DNA of 64,000 nucleotides, taken from a virus. This document shows, in pieces, positions 41,595 to 49,264 of the stretch; positions within the stretch are counted from its first letter, which is position 1, and every line of letters starts with the position of its first letter. The stretch spans positions 1-64,000 of IMG/VR virus record IMGVR_UViG_3300006641_000031. The stretch is one strand, 5' to 3'. The position numbers and the translations under genes were made by a program. Below the pieces are notes generated by a model that worked only from the letters and a program-made list of their open reading frames with translations, searched no databases and was not told the origin of the DNA.

Positions 41595-42920
41595 ATGGCC
41601 GCTCACCTCAAACGAAACGAACTGATCAACAAGACATTGGTGTGGCTTCAAGAGCGTCCTGGCTTTTGGCACACCACGGCCGAAGTGATGGCGGGAGTGG
41701 GGGTGCCGGACACTGTGAATCAGTGGTACCGCAATCGCGTGTTGCGGTTCTTGGAAGCCGGGGGTAAGATCGCCCGTTTCGGTAATGGCAAAATGCGTTG
41801 GAAGTGGATGGAACCCAAAGAGGTACAGCCCGGTGAACAGCCGGCAGAACAGCCGGCAGAACAGCCTGGGCGAGGAACGAAAACCATTATTGCCAAGTTC
41901 CCGGGAACATGCCGTAAGTGTGGGTTGGGTTATTCGGTTGGAGCGGCATTGCACCAAGAAAAAGTAGATGGGCAGTGGCGTTGGGTTCACACCCCGAATT
42001 GTCCTGGTGAGTTGCCGGCGACCCCGGCGATCCCGGCTACCGAACAGCAGCCGGCAGCAGTGGCGGTAGATGCCGCGCTGTTGGCACAAGTGGCAGCGCT
42101 GGCCGAGAAGGTAGCAGAGTTGGAGGCGGCTCGCCCGCCCCAAGTGATCGAACTGGTTCGCCCGGACATGCCCAAGGTGGAACTGAAGGAACGCTCCCAC
42201 CCCATTTTGGAACAGGTCTTGTTTCACCTTAACTGCGGTGATAACGTGATGTTGGTAGGACCGAAAGGGTGTGGCAAGACCTACCTCGCCCAACAGATTG
42301 CGACCCTCCTGGGGCTGGAATACGGCATGATCTCCCTTTCGGGTGGTGTGACCGAAAGCAAACTGTTCGGCCGGTCGACCCCGGACATTACGACTGGGAA
42401 AAGCGTTTACACGCCAGCCCCATTCGCCACCATGTTCGAAAATGGTGGGTTGTACCTCTTGGACGAGGTGGACGCGGCTGACCCGAATGTACTGCTCAGC
42501 TTAAACAGCGGATTGGCCAACGGGGTCCTGCCGTTGGATCGGCCAGAAAACCCGATTGCAAACCGCCACGAAAAGTTCACATGCATGGCCGCCGCCAATA
42601 CTTGGGGCACCGGGGCTGACCGCCAGTATGTTGGGCGCAATCAGCAAGACGGAGCCTTCACGGAGCGGTTCGTGCAAATTGAAATGGATTACGATGCCCA
42701 ATTGGAGTTGGACCTTAATGCTGATCAGCCAGAACTGGTTCGCCAGCTTCAGGCTTGGCGGAAAAACATCGTGGCCAACAAATTGGAACGGACCATTAGC
42801 ACTCGTTTCATTTGCCGGGCGGCGAACTGGATTCGACACGGCAAGGACATGAATTACGTGAAGCAGATGCTGGTGGGTGGCTGGCGGAAGGATGAGTTGG
42901 TTAAGGCTGGCATCGCGTAG
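41595..42920 (+). CDS. MoxR-type AAA+ ATPase
   Basis: 441 aa; ATG 41595 with AAGGA upstream. Residues 1-75 form a winged-helix-like start ('ELINKTLVWLQERPGFWHTT'), then EQPAEQPAEQP repeats, a zinc-finger-like segment ('CRKCGLGYS...HTPNC') and an Ala/Pro linker. The AAA+ core begins near 205: Walker A 'GPKGCGKTYLA', 'SLSGGVTESKLFGRSTPD' and Walker B 'GGLYLLDEVDAADPNVL', then 'TCMAAANTWGTGADRQYVGR'. MoxR ATPases remodel proteins together with vWA partners. The divergent gene may supply that partner. Confidence 0.8.
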   Translation: MAAHLKRNELINKTLVWLQERPGFWHTTAEVMAGVGVPDTVNQWYRNRVLRFLEAGGKIARFGNGKMRWKWMEPKEVQPGEQPAEQPAEQPGRGTKTIIAKFPGTCRKCGLGYSVGAALHQEKVDGQWRWVHTPNCPGELPATPAIPATEQQPAAVAVDAALLAQVAALAEKVAELEAARPPQVIELVRPDMPKVELKERSHPILEQVLFHLNCGDNVMLVGPKGCGKTYLAQQIATLLGLEYGMISLSGGVTESKLFGRSTPDITTGKSVYTPAPFATMFENGGLYLLDEVDAADPNVLLSLNSGLANGVLPLDRPENPIANRHEKFTCMAAANTWGTGADRQYVGRNQQDGAFTERFVQIEMDYDAQLELDLNADQPELVRQLQAWRKNIVANKLERTISTRFICRAANWIRHGKDMNYVKQMLVGGWRKDELVKAGIA

Positions 42921-42936
42921 TGGTTGGTGTTGTGTG

Positions 42937-42962
42937 GCCGGGCCGAGTTGTGTCGGCCCGGC
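42937..42962 (+). terminator. GC-rich hairpin after the MoxR-like gene
   Basis: A perfect 10-bp stem (42937-42946 with 42953-42962) has a GTTGTG loop. No T-run follows. GGCACCCC just after it can pair with GGGGTGCC near 42993. The element lies between two rightward genes and could slow polymerase, end transcription by factor-dependent means, or protect mRNA ends. Confidence 0.55.
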
Positions 42963-43035
42963 ACCCCTCTGCTCCATTGCGGTGGATCAGTGGGGTGCCG
43001 AAGCACCAAACAACAACAACACGAGGAGATAGAAA

Positions 43036-43824
43036 ATGGCCGGTAAGAATGAAAAGATTAAACGGATTTGTGAGCAGTTGGAGAAGTTCCAAGGTCAACA
43101 AATGGGTTCGTTGGGTTCTGTTGCCCTTGAGGCGATGCACTCTTTAATGGACGCCTCCCTTCAGGCGTCCGCGGACACTCTGGTGAGCATGCTCCCCCAA
43201 ATCCAAAAGGATGTGACAGGCTCGTTTGAAAACGCTCCGTTGGAGTTCGCCCCTCCGGGTGGCCTCGTTGTGGGCGTGGATGTGGCGCCCCTTATGCGTG
43301 GGAAACCACCTGAGTTTGCGGTGCGTTCCTTCTTGTGTAAGGGGTTCGTGGAGGACATGAGTTTGGAACGTGGTGGCTTTATGACTAAGGAAAATTTTCT
43401 GCGACTGATGGTGGAACAGTTCATGTCGTCCGACAGTCAAATCATTCCGGTTGGGCTGGCGACCGTTACTGAAGCCTGGACTCTTTGCACGTCCCAAGGC
43501 GAACGGAAAATCACCCCGTTGGAGATCGCAATTGACATGGAGGACCCTGAACGGCGAACGGAGTGTGTTGTGTTGGCAGTTACTTACAAGCAGTTTCGGC
43601 CCGACTCCTCTGTCCAGTTTGTTCAGCGAGCTTTCAGTTCTGAAATTCGTCGTGGCGAAGGGAATCGGATTCACTTGAAGGAGTGGGTTGAAATGGAGGA
43701 GCCTCAAGTTGGCTTGCACGGGATTTTCTGGAAGTACATGAAAGATCGTTTGGGGGAGGAGTTGATTCGGCGCGAGCAGGAGACCATTGATAAGATCCGC
43801 CAGCAAAACTCCTCGGAAAACTAG
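43036..43824 (+). CDS. Unknown protein
   Basis: 262 aa, ATG with GAGGAGATAG upstream and a CAACAACAACAAC leader. Residues 1-60 are helical; the middle has beta segments ('GGLVVGVDVAPLMRGKPPEF', 'ECVVLAVTYKQFRP') and a charged C-terminal helix ('LGEELIRREQETIDKIRQQN'). No motif is recognised. It lies between the MoxR-like ATPase and a sigma-like gene. Confidence 0.55.
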   Translation: MAGKNEKIKRICEQLEKFQGQQMGSLGSVALEAMHSLMDASLQASADTLVSMLPQIQKDVTGSFENAPLEFAPPGGLVVGVDVAPLMRGKPPEFAVRSFLCKGFVEDMSLERGGFMTKENFLRLMVEQFMSSDSQIIPVGLATVTEAWTLCTSQGERKITPLEIAIDMEDPERRTECVVLAVTYKQFRPDSSVQFVQRAFSSEIRRGEGNRIHLKEWVEMEEPQVGLHGIFWKYMKDRLGEELIRREQETIDKIRQQNSSEN

Positions 43825-43836
43825 GCATGAGGAGTG

Positions 43837-43870
43837 CACGGGGCCAAGGGAAGAATACCTTGGCCCCGTG
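43837..43870 (+). promoter_or_regulatory. 13-bp perfect hairpin upstream of the sigma-like gene
   Basis: CACGGGGCCAAGG (43837-43849) pairs perfectly with 43858-43870 around an 8-base loop. No T-run follows. It overlaps the -35 region of a possible promoter (TTGGCC 43860-43865, TATAGT 43884-43889, spacer 18), so folding or protein binding here could affect both readthrough and initiation. Confidence 0.5.
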
Positions 43871-43889
43871 GCGGGTCAGTGGTATAGTG
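43860..43889 (+). promoter_or_regulatory. Possible promoter for the sigma-like gene
   Basis: TTGGCC at 43860-43865 and TATAGT at 43884-43889, spacer 18 bases, lie 39 bases before ATG 43928. A similar GTATAGTG box lies at 44812-44819 before the gene at 44858, but there the -35 is poor. Assigned by pattern only. Confidence 0.4.
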
Positions 43890-43927
43890 TTGCGGCCCGT
43901 GGCAACTTACTGGAGAAGGAGAAATGG

Positions 43928-44443
43928 ATGGCCATTGAAACTGCGGAAATCATGGCGGAAACCTACGAAGATGTGCGGTTGTTGGTGCTCAAGACTGTTT
44001 ACACGTTTCACCGGAAATATGGTGGTGAAATCGAGCTGCTGCAATCCAAGGCTAATGAGTCTTTCATGGAAGCGTACCACTCGTTTCAGCCTGGCAGTGG
44101 TTCAAAGTTTTCGACTTGGGTTCGGTTCCGGGTGTGGAATGGATTGCACGATGAGCGACGTGACGCAGCTCGGCGTCACCGGATTTTGAAGCGGCAGTCC
44201 CCAGTCGTCTTAGACCAGACAATGAGTTCCAAGAATTTGGACTGGTCTGAGGTGACCCAAGATGTGGAGACCGTGTTGCGGTTGGTGTTTTCTCCTGGTA
44301 CGGGACTCCAGAAATTGTTGCAAACAAAAACTCCCATAGGCATGCGCATGGTGTTGCGGGAGTATCTGATCGGTTTGGGTTGGTCGGTGAAACGCGTGAA
44401 GCAATGCTTCCAAGAAATTCAAGGAGTGTTGAACAATGACTGA
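43928..44443 (+). CDS. Sigma-region-2-like transcription factor
   Basis: 171 aa; ATG 43928 with AAGGAG upstream. Residues about 38-85 resemble sigma70 region 2: 'ANESFMEAYHSFQPGSGSKF' followed by 'STWVRFRVWNGLHDERRDAA' and a basic stretch ('RRHRILKRQ'). The FSTWVRxRVW core is the helix that binds the -10 element. No clear region 4 follows, though a terminal helix pair ('LGWSVKRVKQCFQEIQGVL') could serve. It may direct host polymerase to phage promoters. Could also be a different DNA-binding helical protein. Confidence 0.6.
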   Translation: MAIETAEIMAETYEDVRLLVLKTVYTFHRKYGGEIELLQSKANESFMEAYHSFQPGSGSKFSTWVRFRVWNGLHDERRDAARRHRILKRQSPVVLDQTMSSKNLDWSEVTQDVETVLRLVFSPGTGLQKLLQTKTPIGMRMVLREYLIGLGWSVKRVKQCFQEIQGVLNND

Positions 44444-44801
44444 TAGCATGAATTCTACGTCGGGACCAGTAGCTTGTGGGCCTTGTGTGATTCGGGAACC
44501 TCAGCGTCGGGGAATGAAAACTGTTTCCAAATATCCGAACGTACCGTGGTTTGTGGACCCCGTGTTCCGTCCTACGGGTTTCGGACAGGAGACTCCTCCT
44601 TCTGCGGCGGTACTGAAGAACGTCAGGCACAAAGATCGGAACGGCGCACGTTTGGAAGTTCGGGTCGATTTGTGGGGTCCAATTCGTTTGTCTGCTGAGG
44701 TAGATGGTGTGGTGATTGAGTTCGTGGAATTGGATCAAATTCGGGCGTTGGCAACGGCGGCTGGATTTCAAGGTATTTCGGTGAGGTTCGGAAATTCGTA
44801 A
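44436..44801 (+). CDS. Unknown protein
   Basis: 121 aa, ATG overlapping the previous gene by 8 bases. It has a Cys pair ('VACGPCVIREP') early, a Pro-rich middle, and a beta-rich end ('NGARLEVRVDLWGPIRLSAE', 'DGVVIEFVELDQIRALATAA'). Coupled translation with the sigma-like gene suggests a common regulatory or accessory role. Not recognised. Confidence 0.5.
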   Translation: MTDSMNSTSGPVACGPCVIREPQRRGMKTVSKYPNVPWFVDPVFRPTGFGQETPPSAAVLKNVRHKDRNGARLEVRVDLWGPIRLSAEVDGVVIEFVELDQIRALATAAGFQGISVRFGNS

Positions 44802-44857
44802 TCTGTTCCGAGTATAGTGGTGTTGGTGGTTGAATATTCTACAACAGGAGATTCGTG

Positions 44858-45151
44858 ATGTTTTTGGGAGCACCTAAGTTTTTGCGGGCTCAGTTGATGC
44901 GGGATTATTCTTTCGTAAAGCGCGGGCTGCCGGCTCCAGCAGGAGAGCGGAATGTGCAAATGGAAATCGCCGGCCTCCGGCGAGACTTCCCCCACTTGAA
45001 AGAAGTGCGGTTGCTGCAACTCCGGCACTTTTTGGATCAAGTGGGTGTGGATCGCGTGCGCAAGTTGGCTGCGTCCAATTTGTCTGGTTTCGAGTTCCGC
45101 CGGGCCATGAACAAGGAACTCCAATTGCCTGTGAGTGTGGGGAGCCGGTAA
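44858..45151 (+). CDS. Small basic protein
   Basis: 97 aa. ATG 44858 (a GTG is just before it) has AGGAG at 44845-44850. A helical, basic sequence with 'MRDYSFVKRGLPAPAGERNV' and 'RDFPHLKEVRLLQLRHFLDQ'. A TATAGT-like box at 44813-44818 may give it its own promoter. Function unknown. Confidence 0.5.
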   Translation: MFLGAPKFLRAQLMRDYSFVKRGLPAPAGERNVQMEIAGLRRDFPHLKEVRLLQLRHFLDQVGVDRVRKLAASNLSGFEFRRAMNKELQLPVSVGSR

Positions 45152-45153
45152 TC

Positions 45154-45534
45154 ATGTGGATCTACACGCGCTACGGATTTTTCAGTGTTACCAGTACCGA
45201 ACTTCCCGATGGGAAGGTCAACCCCCACGAGGTCCAGATCCGGGCACGTTGTAAGAAACACCTGGAAAATGTGCGTAAGCGATTTTCTCATCTCTGGGAA
45301 AAAACGCCTCGCATCATTCACACCCCGACTGCGGACTATGCGTATCGTATGATAGTCCATAAAGATTTGGCGACTGGAATGTTTATGGAGTTGGTGCAAG
45401 AAATACAGTACACCAATTTCAAAGAAGAGTGCCACAAGACAATGGGCGGCGATGCCAGTTACCGCGGCCTCTTGCACGTTACGTGGTCGGCTGCTCATCA
45501 GTATCAGGTCAAAAACGAGTCTATGTGGAAGTGA
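45154..45534 (+). CDS. Conserved-looking protein of unknown function
   Basis: 126 aa. The start 'MWIYTRYGFFSVTSTELPDG' with 'VQIRARCKKHLENVRKRF', 'TADYAYRMIVHKDLATGMFM' and 'QEIQYTNFKEE' resembles a small bacterial and phage protein family that I know only as a domain of unknown function (MWIFTxxGFFS...RAR...DYxYR...YxNFK). It is followed by a terminator. Confidence 0.6.
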   Translation: MWIYTRYGFFSVTSTELPDGKVNPHEVQIRARCKKHLENVRKRFSHLWEKTPRIIHTPTADYAYRMIVHKDLATGMFMELVQEIQYTNFKEECHKTMGGDASYRGLLHVTWSAAHQYQVKNESMWK

Positions 45535-45566
45535 TGCCCAGTGAGTTGGTTTCGTGTTGTTGTGGA

Positions 45567-45600
45567 GAAACCCCCTTGGAAACGAGGGGGTTTCTTTTTG
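45567..45600 (+). terminator. Intrinsic terminator
   Basis: GAAACCCCCT (45567-45576) pairs with AGGGGGTTTC (45585-45594) around TGGAAACG, followed by TTTTTG. It ends the unit 43036-45534 ahead of the SNF2 gene. Confidence 0.88.
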
Positions 45601-45616
45601 TATTGAGGAAGAGGTT

Positions 45617-46981
45617 ATGTTGGAAACGAAGCTTTACAAATATCAACGGCATGGGGTGAAATTGATCTCCCATTTTGAGGGGCGGGCGCTCCTTGCAGAC
45701 GAAATGGGACTCGGCAAGACAATTCAAAGTTTAGCTTGGTTGTGGCAACAGCAAGCCTTCCCCGTAGTTGTGGTCTGTCCGGCTTCTCTGAAGTGGAACT
45801 GGGAACATGAGGCTCGGCAACACCTCGGCCTGCGCGCCATGGTGTTGGAAGGCACCAAGGTTCCACGCCAGCGTCTTATCCGGTCTCGAATGGTCATTCT
45901 AAACTATGACATTCTGAAACCATGGATGGATTATCTGAAATGGTTGGAGCCCCAATTACTGATTTTTGACGAAGCCCATTACGTCAAGAACCGGACAACA
46001 CAACGGGCAAAGCTTCTAAAAAAACTTGCCAAGTCGATCCCCAATGTAATTGGAATGAGTGGCACCCCTCTTACAAATCGGCCGGCTGAATTATGGAATG
46101 TGGTGGATACTATTCGTCCGGATCTTTACCCCTCCTTTGTAAAGTTTGCTTTCCGTTATTGTCAGCCACGAAGAACCCCGTGGGGCTGGGACTACCGTGG
46201 GGCTGCCAGACTAGAAGAGCTTCACGGGATCTTGGACGACCACATGATGATCCGTAGGCTCAAGAAAGATGTGTTAAAAGACCTGCCGTCTAAAACGCGT
46301 TCCGTAGTGCTTTTGGAAATGGAACGTAAGTCGGAATACGATCACGCCAGAAATGATTTCATTGGGTGGTTGCGCAAAAATGTTAGTAAAGGAAAAGCTG
46401 ATCGGGCCGCTAGGGCAGAACGTCTCATGCGTCTTGGGTATTTGAAACGCCTATCTGCAGAACTAAAACTTTCCAGCGTCTTAGAATGGATCACCACGTT
46501 TTTAGAAGGGTCCGATGAAAAGTTAGTTGTCTTTGCTGTCCACCATAAAGTGATCGATGCCCTTCAAGAACGGTTCGGCCGGCAGTGTGTTGTTGTGACA
46601 GGGGAGACTTCCCAAAGAGATAGAAAAAGAGCCGTTGAAATGTTTCAGACTTCCCCAAAAACACGATTGTTTCTGGGCAATATCCAAGCAGCTGGTGTAG
46701 GTCTTAATTTGGTAGCCGCCAGTACCGTAGCATTTGTAGAGTTGTCCTGGTCCCCGGGGGAACACGGTCAAGCTGAAGATAGGATTCACCGTATTGGACA
46801 GGTCTCTAATTCTATGGTGTACTATTTAGTTGCTCGAGGGTCTATTGAAGAGGACCTTTGTAAAGTGATCCAAAAGAAACAAGAGGTACTGAATAAAGTT
46901 TTAGATGGAGACGGGACCGCCACCGAAATGGATATCTTTTCCCAAGTGGAACAAGCTTTATTACAAGGAGGTAAGTCGTGA
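45617..46981 (+). CDS. SNF2-family DNA-dependent ATPase
   Basis: 454 aa; ATG 45617 with GAGGAAGAGG upstream. It begins with 'LYKYQRHGVKLI' (Q-motif-like), Walker A 'DEMGLGKTIQSLAWLW' near residue 28-43, motif II 'LLIFDEAHYVKNRTTQRAK' near 116-134, 'GMSGTPLTNRPAELWNV' (motif III) and the C-terminal 'VAFVELSWSPGEHGQAEDRI' with 'HRIGQ' (motif VI). The lack of extra domains suits a compact phage helicase-like translocase of the SMARCAL1 type. Probably acts on replication forks or stalled polymerase. The stop overlaps the primase start. Confidence 0.9.
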   Translation: MLETKLYKYQRHGVKLISHFEGRALLADEMGLGKTIQSLAWLWQQQAFPVVVVCPASLKWNWEHEARQHLGLRAMVLEGTKVPRQRLIRSRMVILNYDILKPWMDYLKWLEPQLLIFDEAHYVKNRTTQRAKLLKKLAKSIPNVIGMSGTPLTNRPAELWNVVDTIRPDLYPSFVKFAFRYCQPRRTPWGWDYRGAARLEELHGILDDHMMIRRLKKDVLKDLPSKTRSVVLLEMERKSEYDHARNDFIGWLRKNVSKGKADRAARAERLMRLGYLKRLSAELKLSSVLEWITTFLEGSDEKLVVFAVHHKVIDALQERFGRQCVVVTGETSQRDRKRAVEMFQTSPKTRLFLGNIQAAGVGLNLVAASTVAFVELSWSPGEHGQAEDRIHRIGQVSNSMVYYLVARGSIEEDLCKVIQKKQEVLNKVLDGDGTATEMDIFSQVEQALLQGGKS

Positions 46982-47865
46982 AATTGCCTGATTTTTTACG
47001 GGCGCATCAAATCCCATTTATAGAGTCTGGACATGAGCATTGCCGGTCTGGTTGGATTCAATTGGATTGTCCGTTTTGCAGTCCACGTTCGCAACATTGG
47101 CGTCTAGGGTACTCCCTTTCTGCCGGCTACCTCCATTGCTGGTTGTGTGGTCATATTCGGTTGTGGGACTGCTTGGTGGAGTTGGTACCAGACCGTAAGG
47201 CGGTCGCCGCCCTTTTGCAGCATGGGAAACCCGAGTTAGATCGGTCCTTAAACGCGCTAAAACCCCGTAATACGCGGTTGGGGCTTCCCAAGGGGGTTGG
47301 ACCCCTCTTACCTGCCCACAAGCGCTACCTGCGCCAACGGGGGCTGTGTCCCACCACGGTCGCTACGTTATGGGGTGTGCAAGGGATTGGGCTGTCTTCA
47401 ACCCATCCGTGGTCTTTGTTTATTCCAATGTTTCAAAATGGAAAAATGGTGAATTGGACAACGCGTTCTATTGCTAAATCGCCGGCTATCCGGTATCTGT
47501 CCGCTAGTGAGAGTGAGGAGTTAGTACCACGAAAGGAGTTACTTTACGGGGAGGACCTGTGCCCGAGTTCTAGTGTGCTTGTGGTGGAGGGTCCAATTGA
47601 CGCTTGGAAGATTGGTCCAGGGGCTGTGGCGACATTGGGGACAGGCTATTCTCGGCAGCAGTTACTGCGGCTTTCCAAATTTCACTTTCGTGTGATTTGC
47701 TTTGATAGTCAATCTGATGCCCAGCGTCGGGCGCGTAAATTGGTGTCAGAGTTGGCATGCTTTCCAGGGGAAACATTTAACATTACTCTCTCTTCTAAAG
47801 ACCCTGGAGAGGCTGATGAGCAGGAATTACGGGAGTTGAAATTGTTTGCTTTTGGTGGGCGGTGA
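46978..47865 (+). CDS. DnaG-type primase (zinc finger plus Toprim)
   Basis: 295 aa, GTG start in a GTGA overlap. CHC2-like zinc finger: C31 and C34 in 'LDCPFCSP', C54 and C57 in 'HCWLCG'. The Toprim core lies near 200-260: 'SSVLVVEGPIDAWKIGPGAV' (Glu) and 'FRVICFDSQSDAQRRARKLV' (D-x-D position reads DSQSD). It is about half the size of bacterial DnaG and has no helicase-binding domain. It would lay primers for the phage replisome. The candidate origin follows directly. Confidence 0.85.
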   Translation: MKLPDFLRAHQIPFIESGHEHCRSGWIQLDCPFCSPRSQHWRLGYSLSAGYLHCWLCGHIRLWDCLVELVPDRKAVAALLQHGKPELDRSLNALKPRNTRLGLPKGVGPLLPAHKRYLRQRGLCPTTVATLWGVQGIGLSSTHPWSLFIPMFQNGKMVNWTTRSIAKSPAIRYLSASESEELVPRKELLYGEDLCPSSSVLVVEGPIDAWKIGPGAVATLGTGYSRQQLLRLSKFHFRVICFDSQSDAQRRARKLVSELACFPGETFNITLSSKDPGEADEQELRELKLFAFGGR

Positions 47866-47886
47866 TATCAAATTGAAGATGGATTG

Positions 47887-48200
47887 CCCCACTTTTGCAT
47901 AGGCACATTCTTGGCATGAACCCCACTTTTGCATAGGCACATTCTTGGCATGAACCCCACTTTTGCATAGGCACATTTTATATGAGGCTGATCATGAGGC
48001 TGATCATACCTCAACCTAATTTGAATCGCAAAATGTGGGCTTTTTATACATGAGGCTGATCATGAGGCTGATCATAGTACGTTTATTATTGGAGTCGCAA
48101 AATGTGGGCTTTTTGCAAATTTTTTGGCGTTTCATGAAATTTTCCCGTATTATTATTAAATACAATAAATAAATAATAAATATAATACGTCATTGACCGG
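47887..48200. other. Candidate replication origin: repeats and AT-rich stretch
   Basis: The 526-base gap 47866-48391 has no convincing gene. It holds a 34-bp direct repeat starting at 47887, 47921 and 47955 (CCCCACTTTTGCATAGGCAC core), four ATGAGGCTGATC boxes (47982, 47994, 48050, 48062) and two copies of TCGCAAAATGTGGGCTTTTT (48026, 48095). The last is close to the first type read on the other strand (CCCAC-TTTTGC). An AT-only-like stretch at 48151-48187 and a GGCGC-TTGC-GCGCC hairpin at 48198-48211 follow. Iterons plus an unwinding region between primase and helicase genes fit an origin. Confidence 0.65.
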
Positions 48201-48351
48201 CGCTTGCGCGCCAATCAACTCAACACTCCATATCAACTCCAAGTTGTTCCGATCAACTTTCCATTATGCGAATCATCTACCATCTACTTCTCATCGCTCT
48301 ATTACGATTTTATAAGGAGTCTATCAAGCCAATATTTTATGAGTGGTCTTG

Positions 48352-48380
48352 TTGCCATAAAAATGATCAGCTACTATGCT
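48352..48380 (+). promoter_or_regulatory. Possible promoter of the initiator-like gene
   Basis: TTGCCA (48352-48357) and TATGCT (48375-48380) with a 17-base spacer match a sigma70-type promoter. The predicted start of RNA falls within a few bases of ATG 48392, which would leave the AGGG (48381-48384) out of the message, so either initiation is near-leaderless or this box is not used. Confidence 0.4.
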
Positions 48381-48391
48381 AGGGTCCACAT

Positions 48392-49264
48392 ATGAGTAGT
48401 GATGGTTTCGGTTTCAAAAAATCCAAGCTCGTTTCCAAATCAAATCCTGTTCAACATGAACAAAACAAATCATGGGCACTCCAACTCCACAATACTTTGA
48501 GAACTCACCGCCGGGTAACCTCTTATCCAATCCGGTCTGGTTCTTGGGAAACAGAATTTTCCAAGCTCAAGAAACAATACGAGCTTTCTGATCAAACAAT
48601 CCAAGATCTTTTGGATTGGTACTGCGCCAATTTGAAAAATGATTACGTTCCCCTTATTCGCTCTGCCAAGGGATTTCGCCAACGCCTCCCGGAGATACAA
48701 GAAGCCAAATTGAGAATTTCTGGTTCAGATTCCAAAACTTCCAAATCAGAAGTTCAGCTCAGTGGGGAAGCGGCCAAAGTTTACAATGATTTGAAAACTT
48801 TGTATTGGCCGAGGGGAAGCGTAGCTCAATTACCAGAAGTGGTGGAAGCTAGTCTTTCTAACTATCGGGAATTTGTGGCAGAGTTATCTTCTCGCATGGA
48901 GTCTATTCGCGCCAAGGAACGCCAATTCACGGAAGATTTGTTAGGTGAAGAAAACACCATGGAAGGGTTACCCAAAGAAAAGCGGAATCTTATATTCCGT
49001 TTGCGTCGTTTGGTTCGTTTTTACGAATATCTTAATTCACGGTGCCTTTCTGCGCCTCGTCATTTTGTAGAAGGTTGGTTTCGCGCCATCAATTCCCGTT
49101 TGATTAAATGGGAGGGTTGGTTTGGTGACTTGAAGCCAATGATCTTTCGACCTAATTCTGATTGGTTCCATATAGAAGGTCGGGAGTGGGCGGTTCAATA
49201 TGGAGATGTGGCATTGTGGCACGATCTTTGGATGGAAAGTGGCTTGGGGGAAAAGTATAAATGA
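48392..49264 (+). CDS. Putative replication initiator or helicase loader
   Basis: 290 aa. The segment 'LSDQTIQDLLDWYCANLKND' with 'YVPLIRSAKGFRQRLPEIQE' resembles the C-terminal region of phage replisome-organiser and loader proteins (D-W-Y, then S-x-x-x-F-R). The remainder is basic and helical, with 'KERQFTEDLLGEEN' and 'LRRLVRFYEYLNSRCL', and ends in an aromatic-rich part. It lies between the candidate origin and the DnaB-like helicase and overlaps it by 4 bases. No DNA-binding motif is certain, so the role is inferred from place. Confidence 0.5.
   Translation: MSSDGFGFKKSKLVSKSNPVQHEQNKSWALQLHNTLRTHRRVTSYPIRSGSWETEFSKLKKQYELSDQTIQDLLDWYCANLKNDYVPLIRSAKGFRQRLPEIQEAKLRISGSDSKTSKSEVQLSGEAAKVYNDLKTLYWPRGSVAQLPEVVEASLSNYREFVAELSSRMESIRAKERQFTEDLLGEENTMEGLPKEKRNLIFRLRRLVRFYEYLNSRCLSAPRHFVEGWFRAINSRLIKWEGWFGDLKPMIFRPNSDWFHIEGREWAVQYGDVALWHDLWMESGLGEKYK

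Noticed and set aside
48204-48395. 63-codon frame between the candidate origin and the initiator-like gene
   Set aside because: TTG start, no ribosome site, unlikely composition, and it runs into the real start at 48392.
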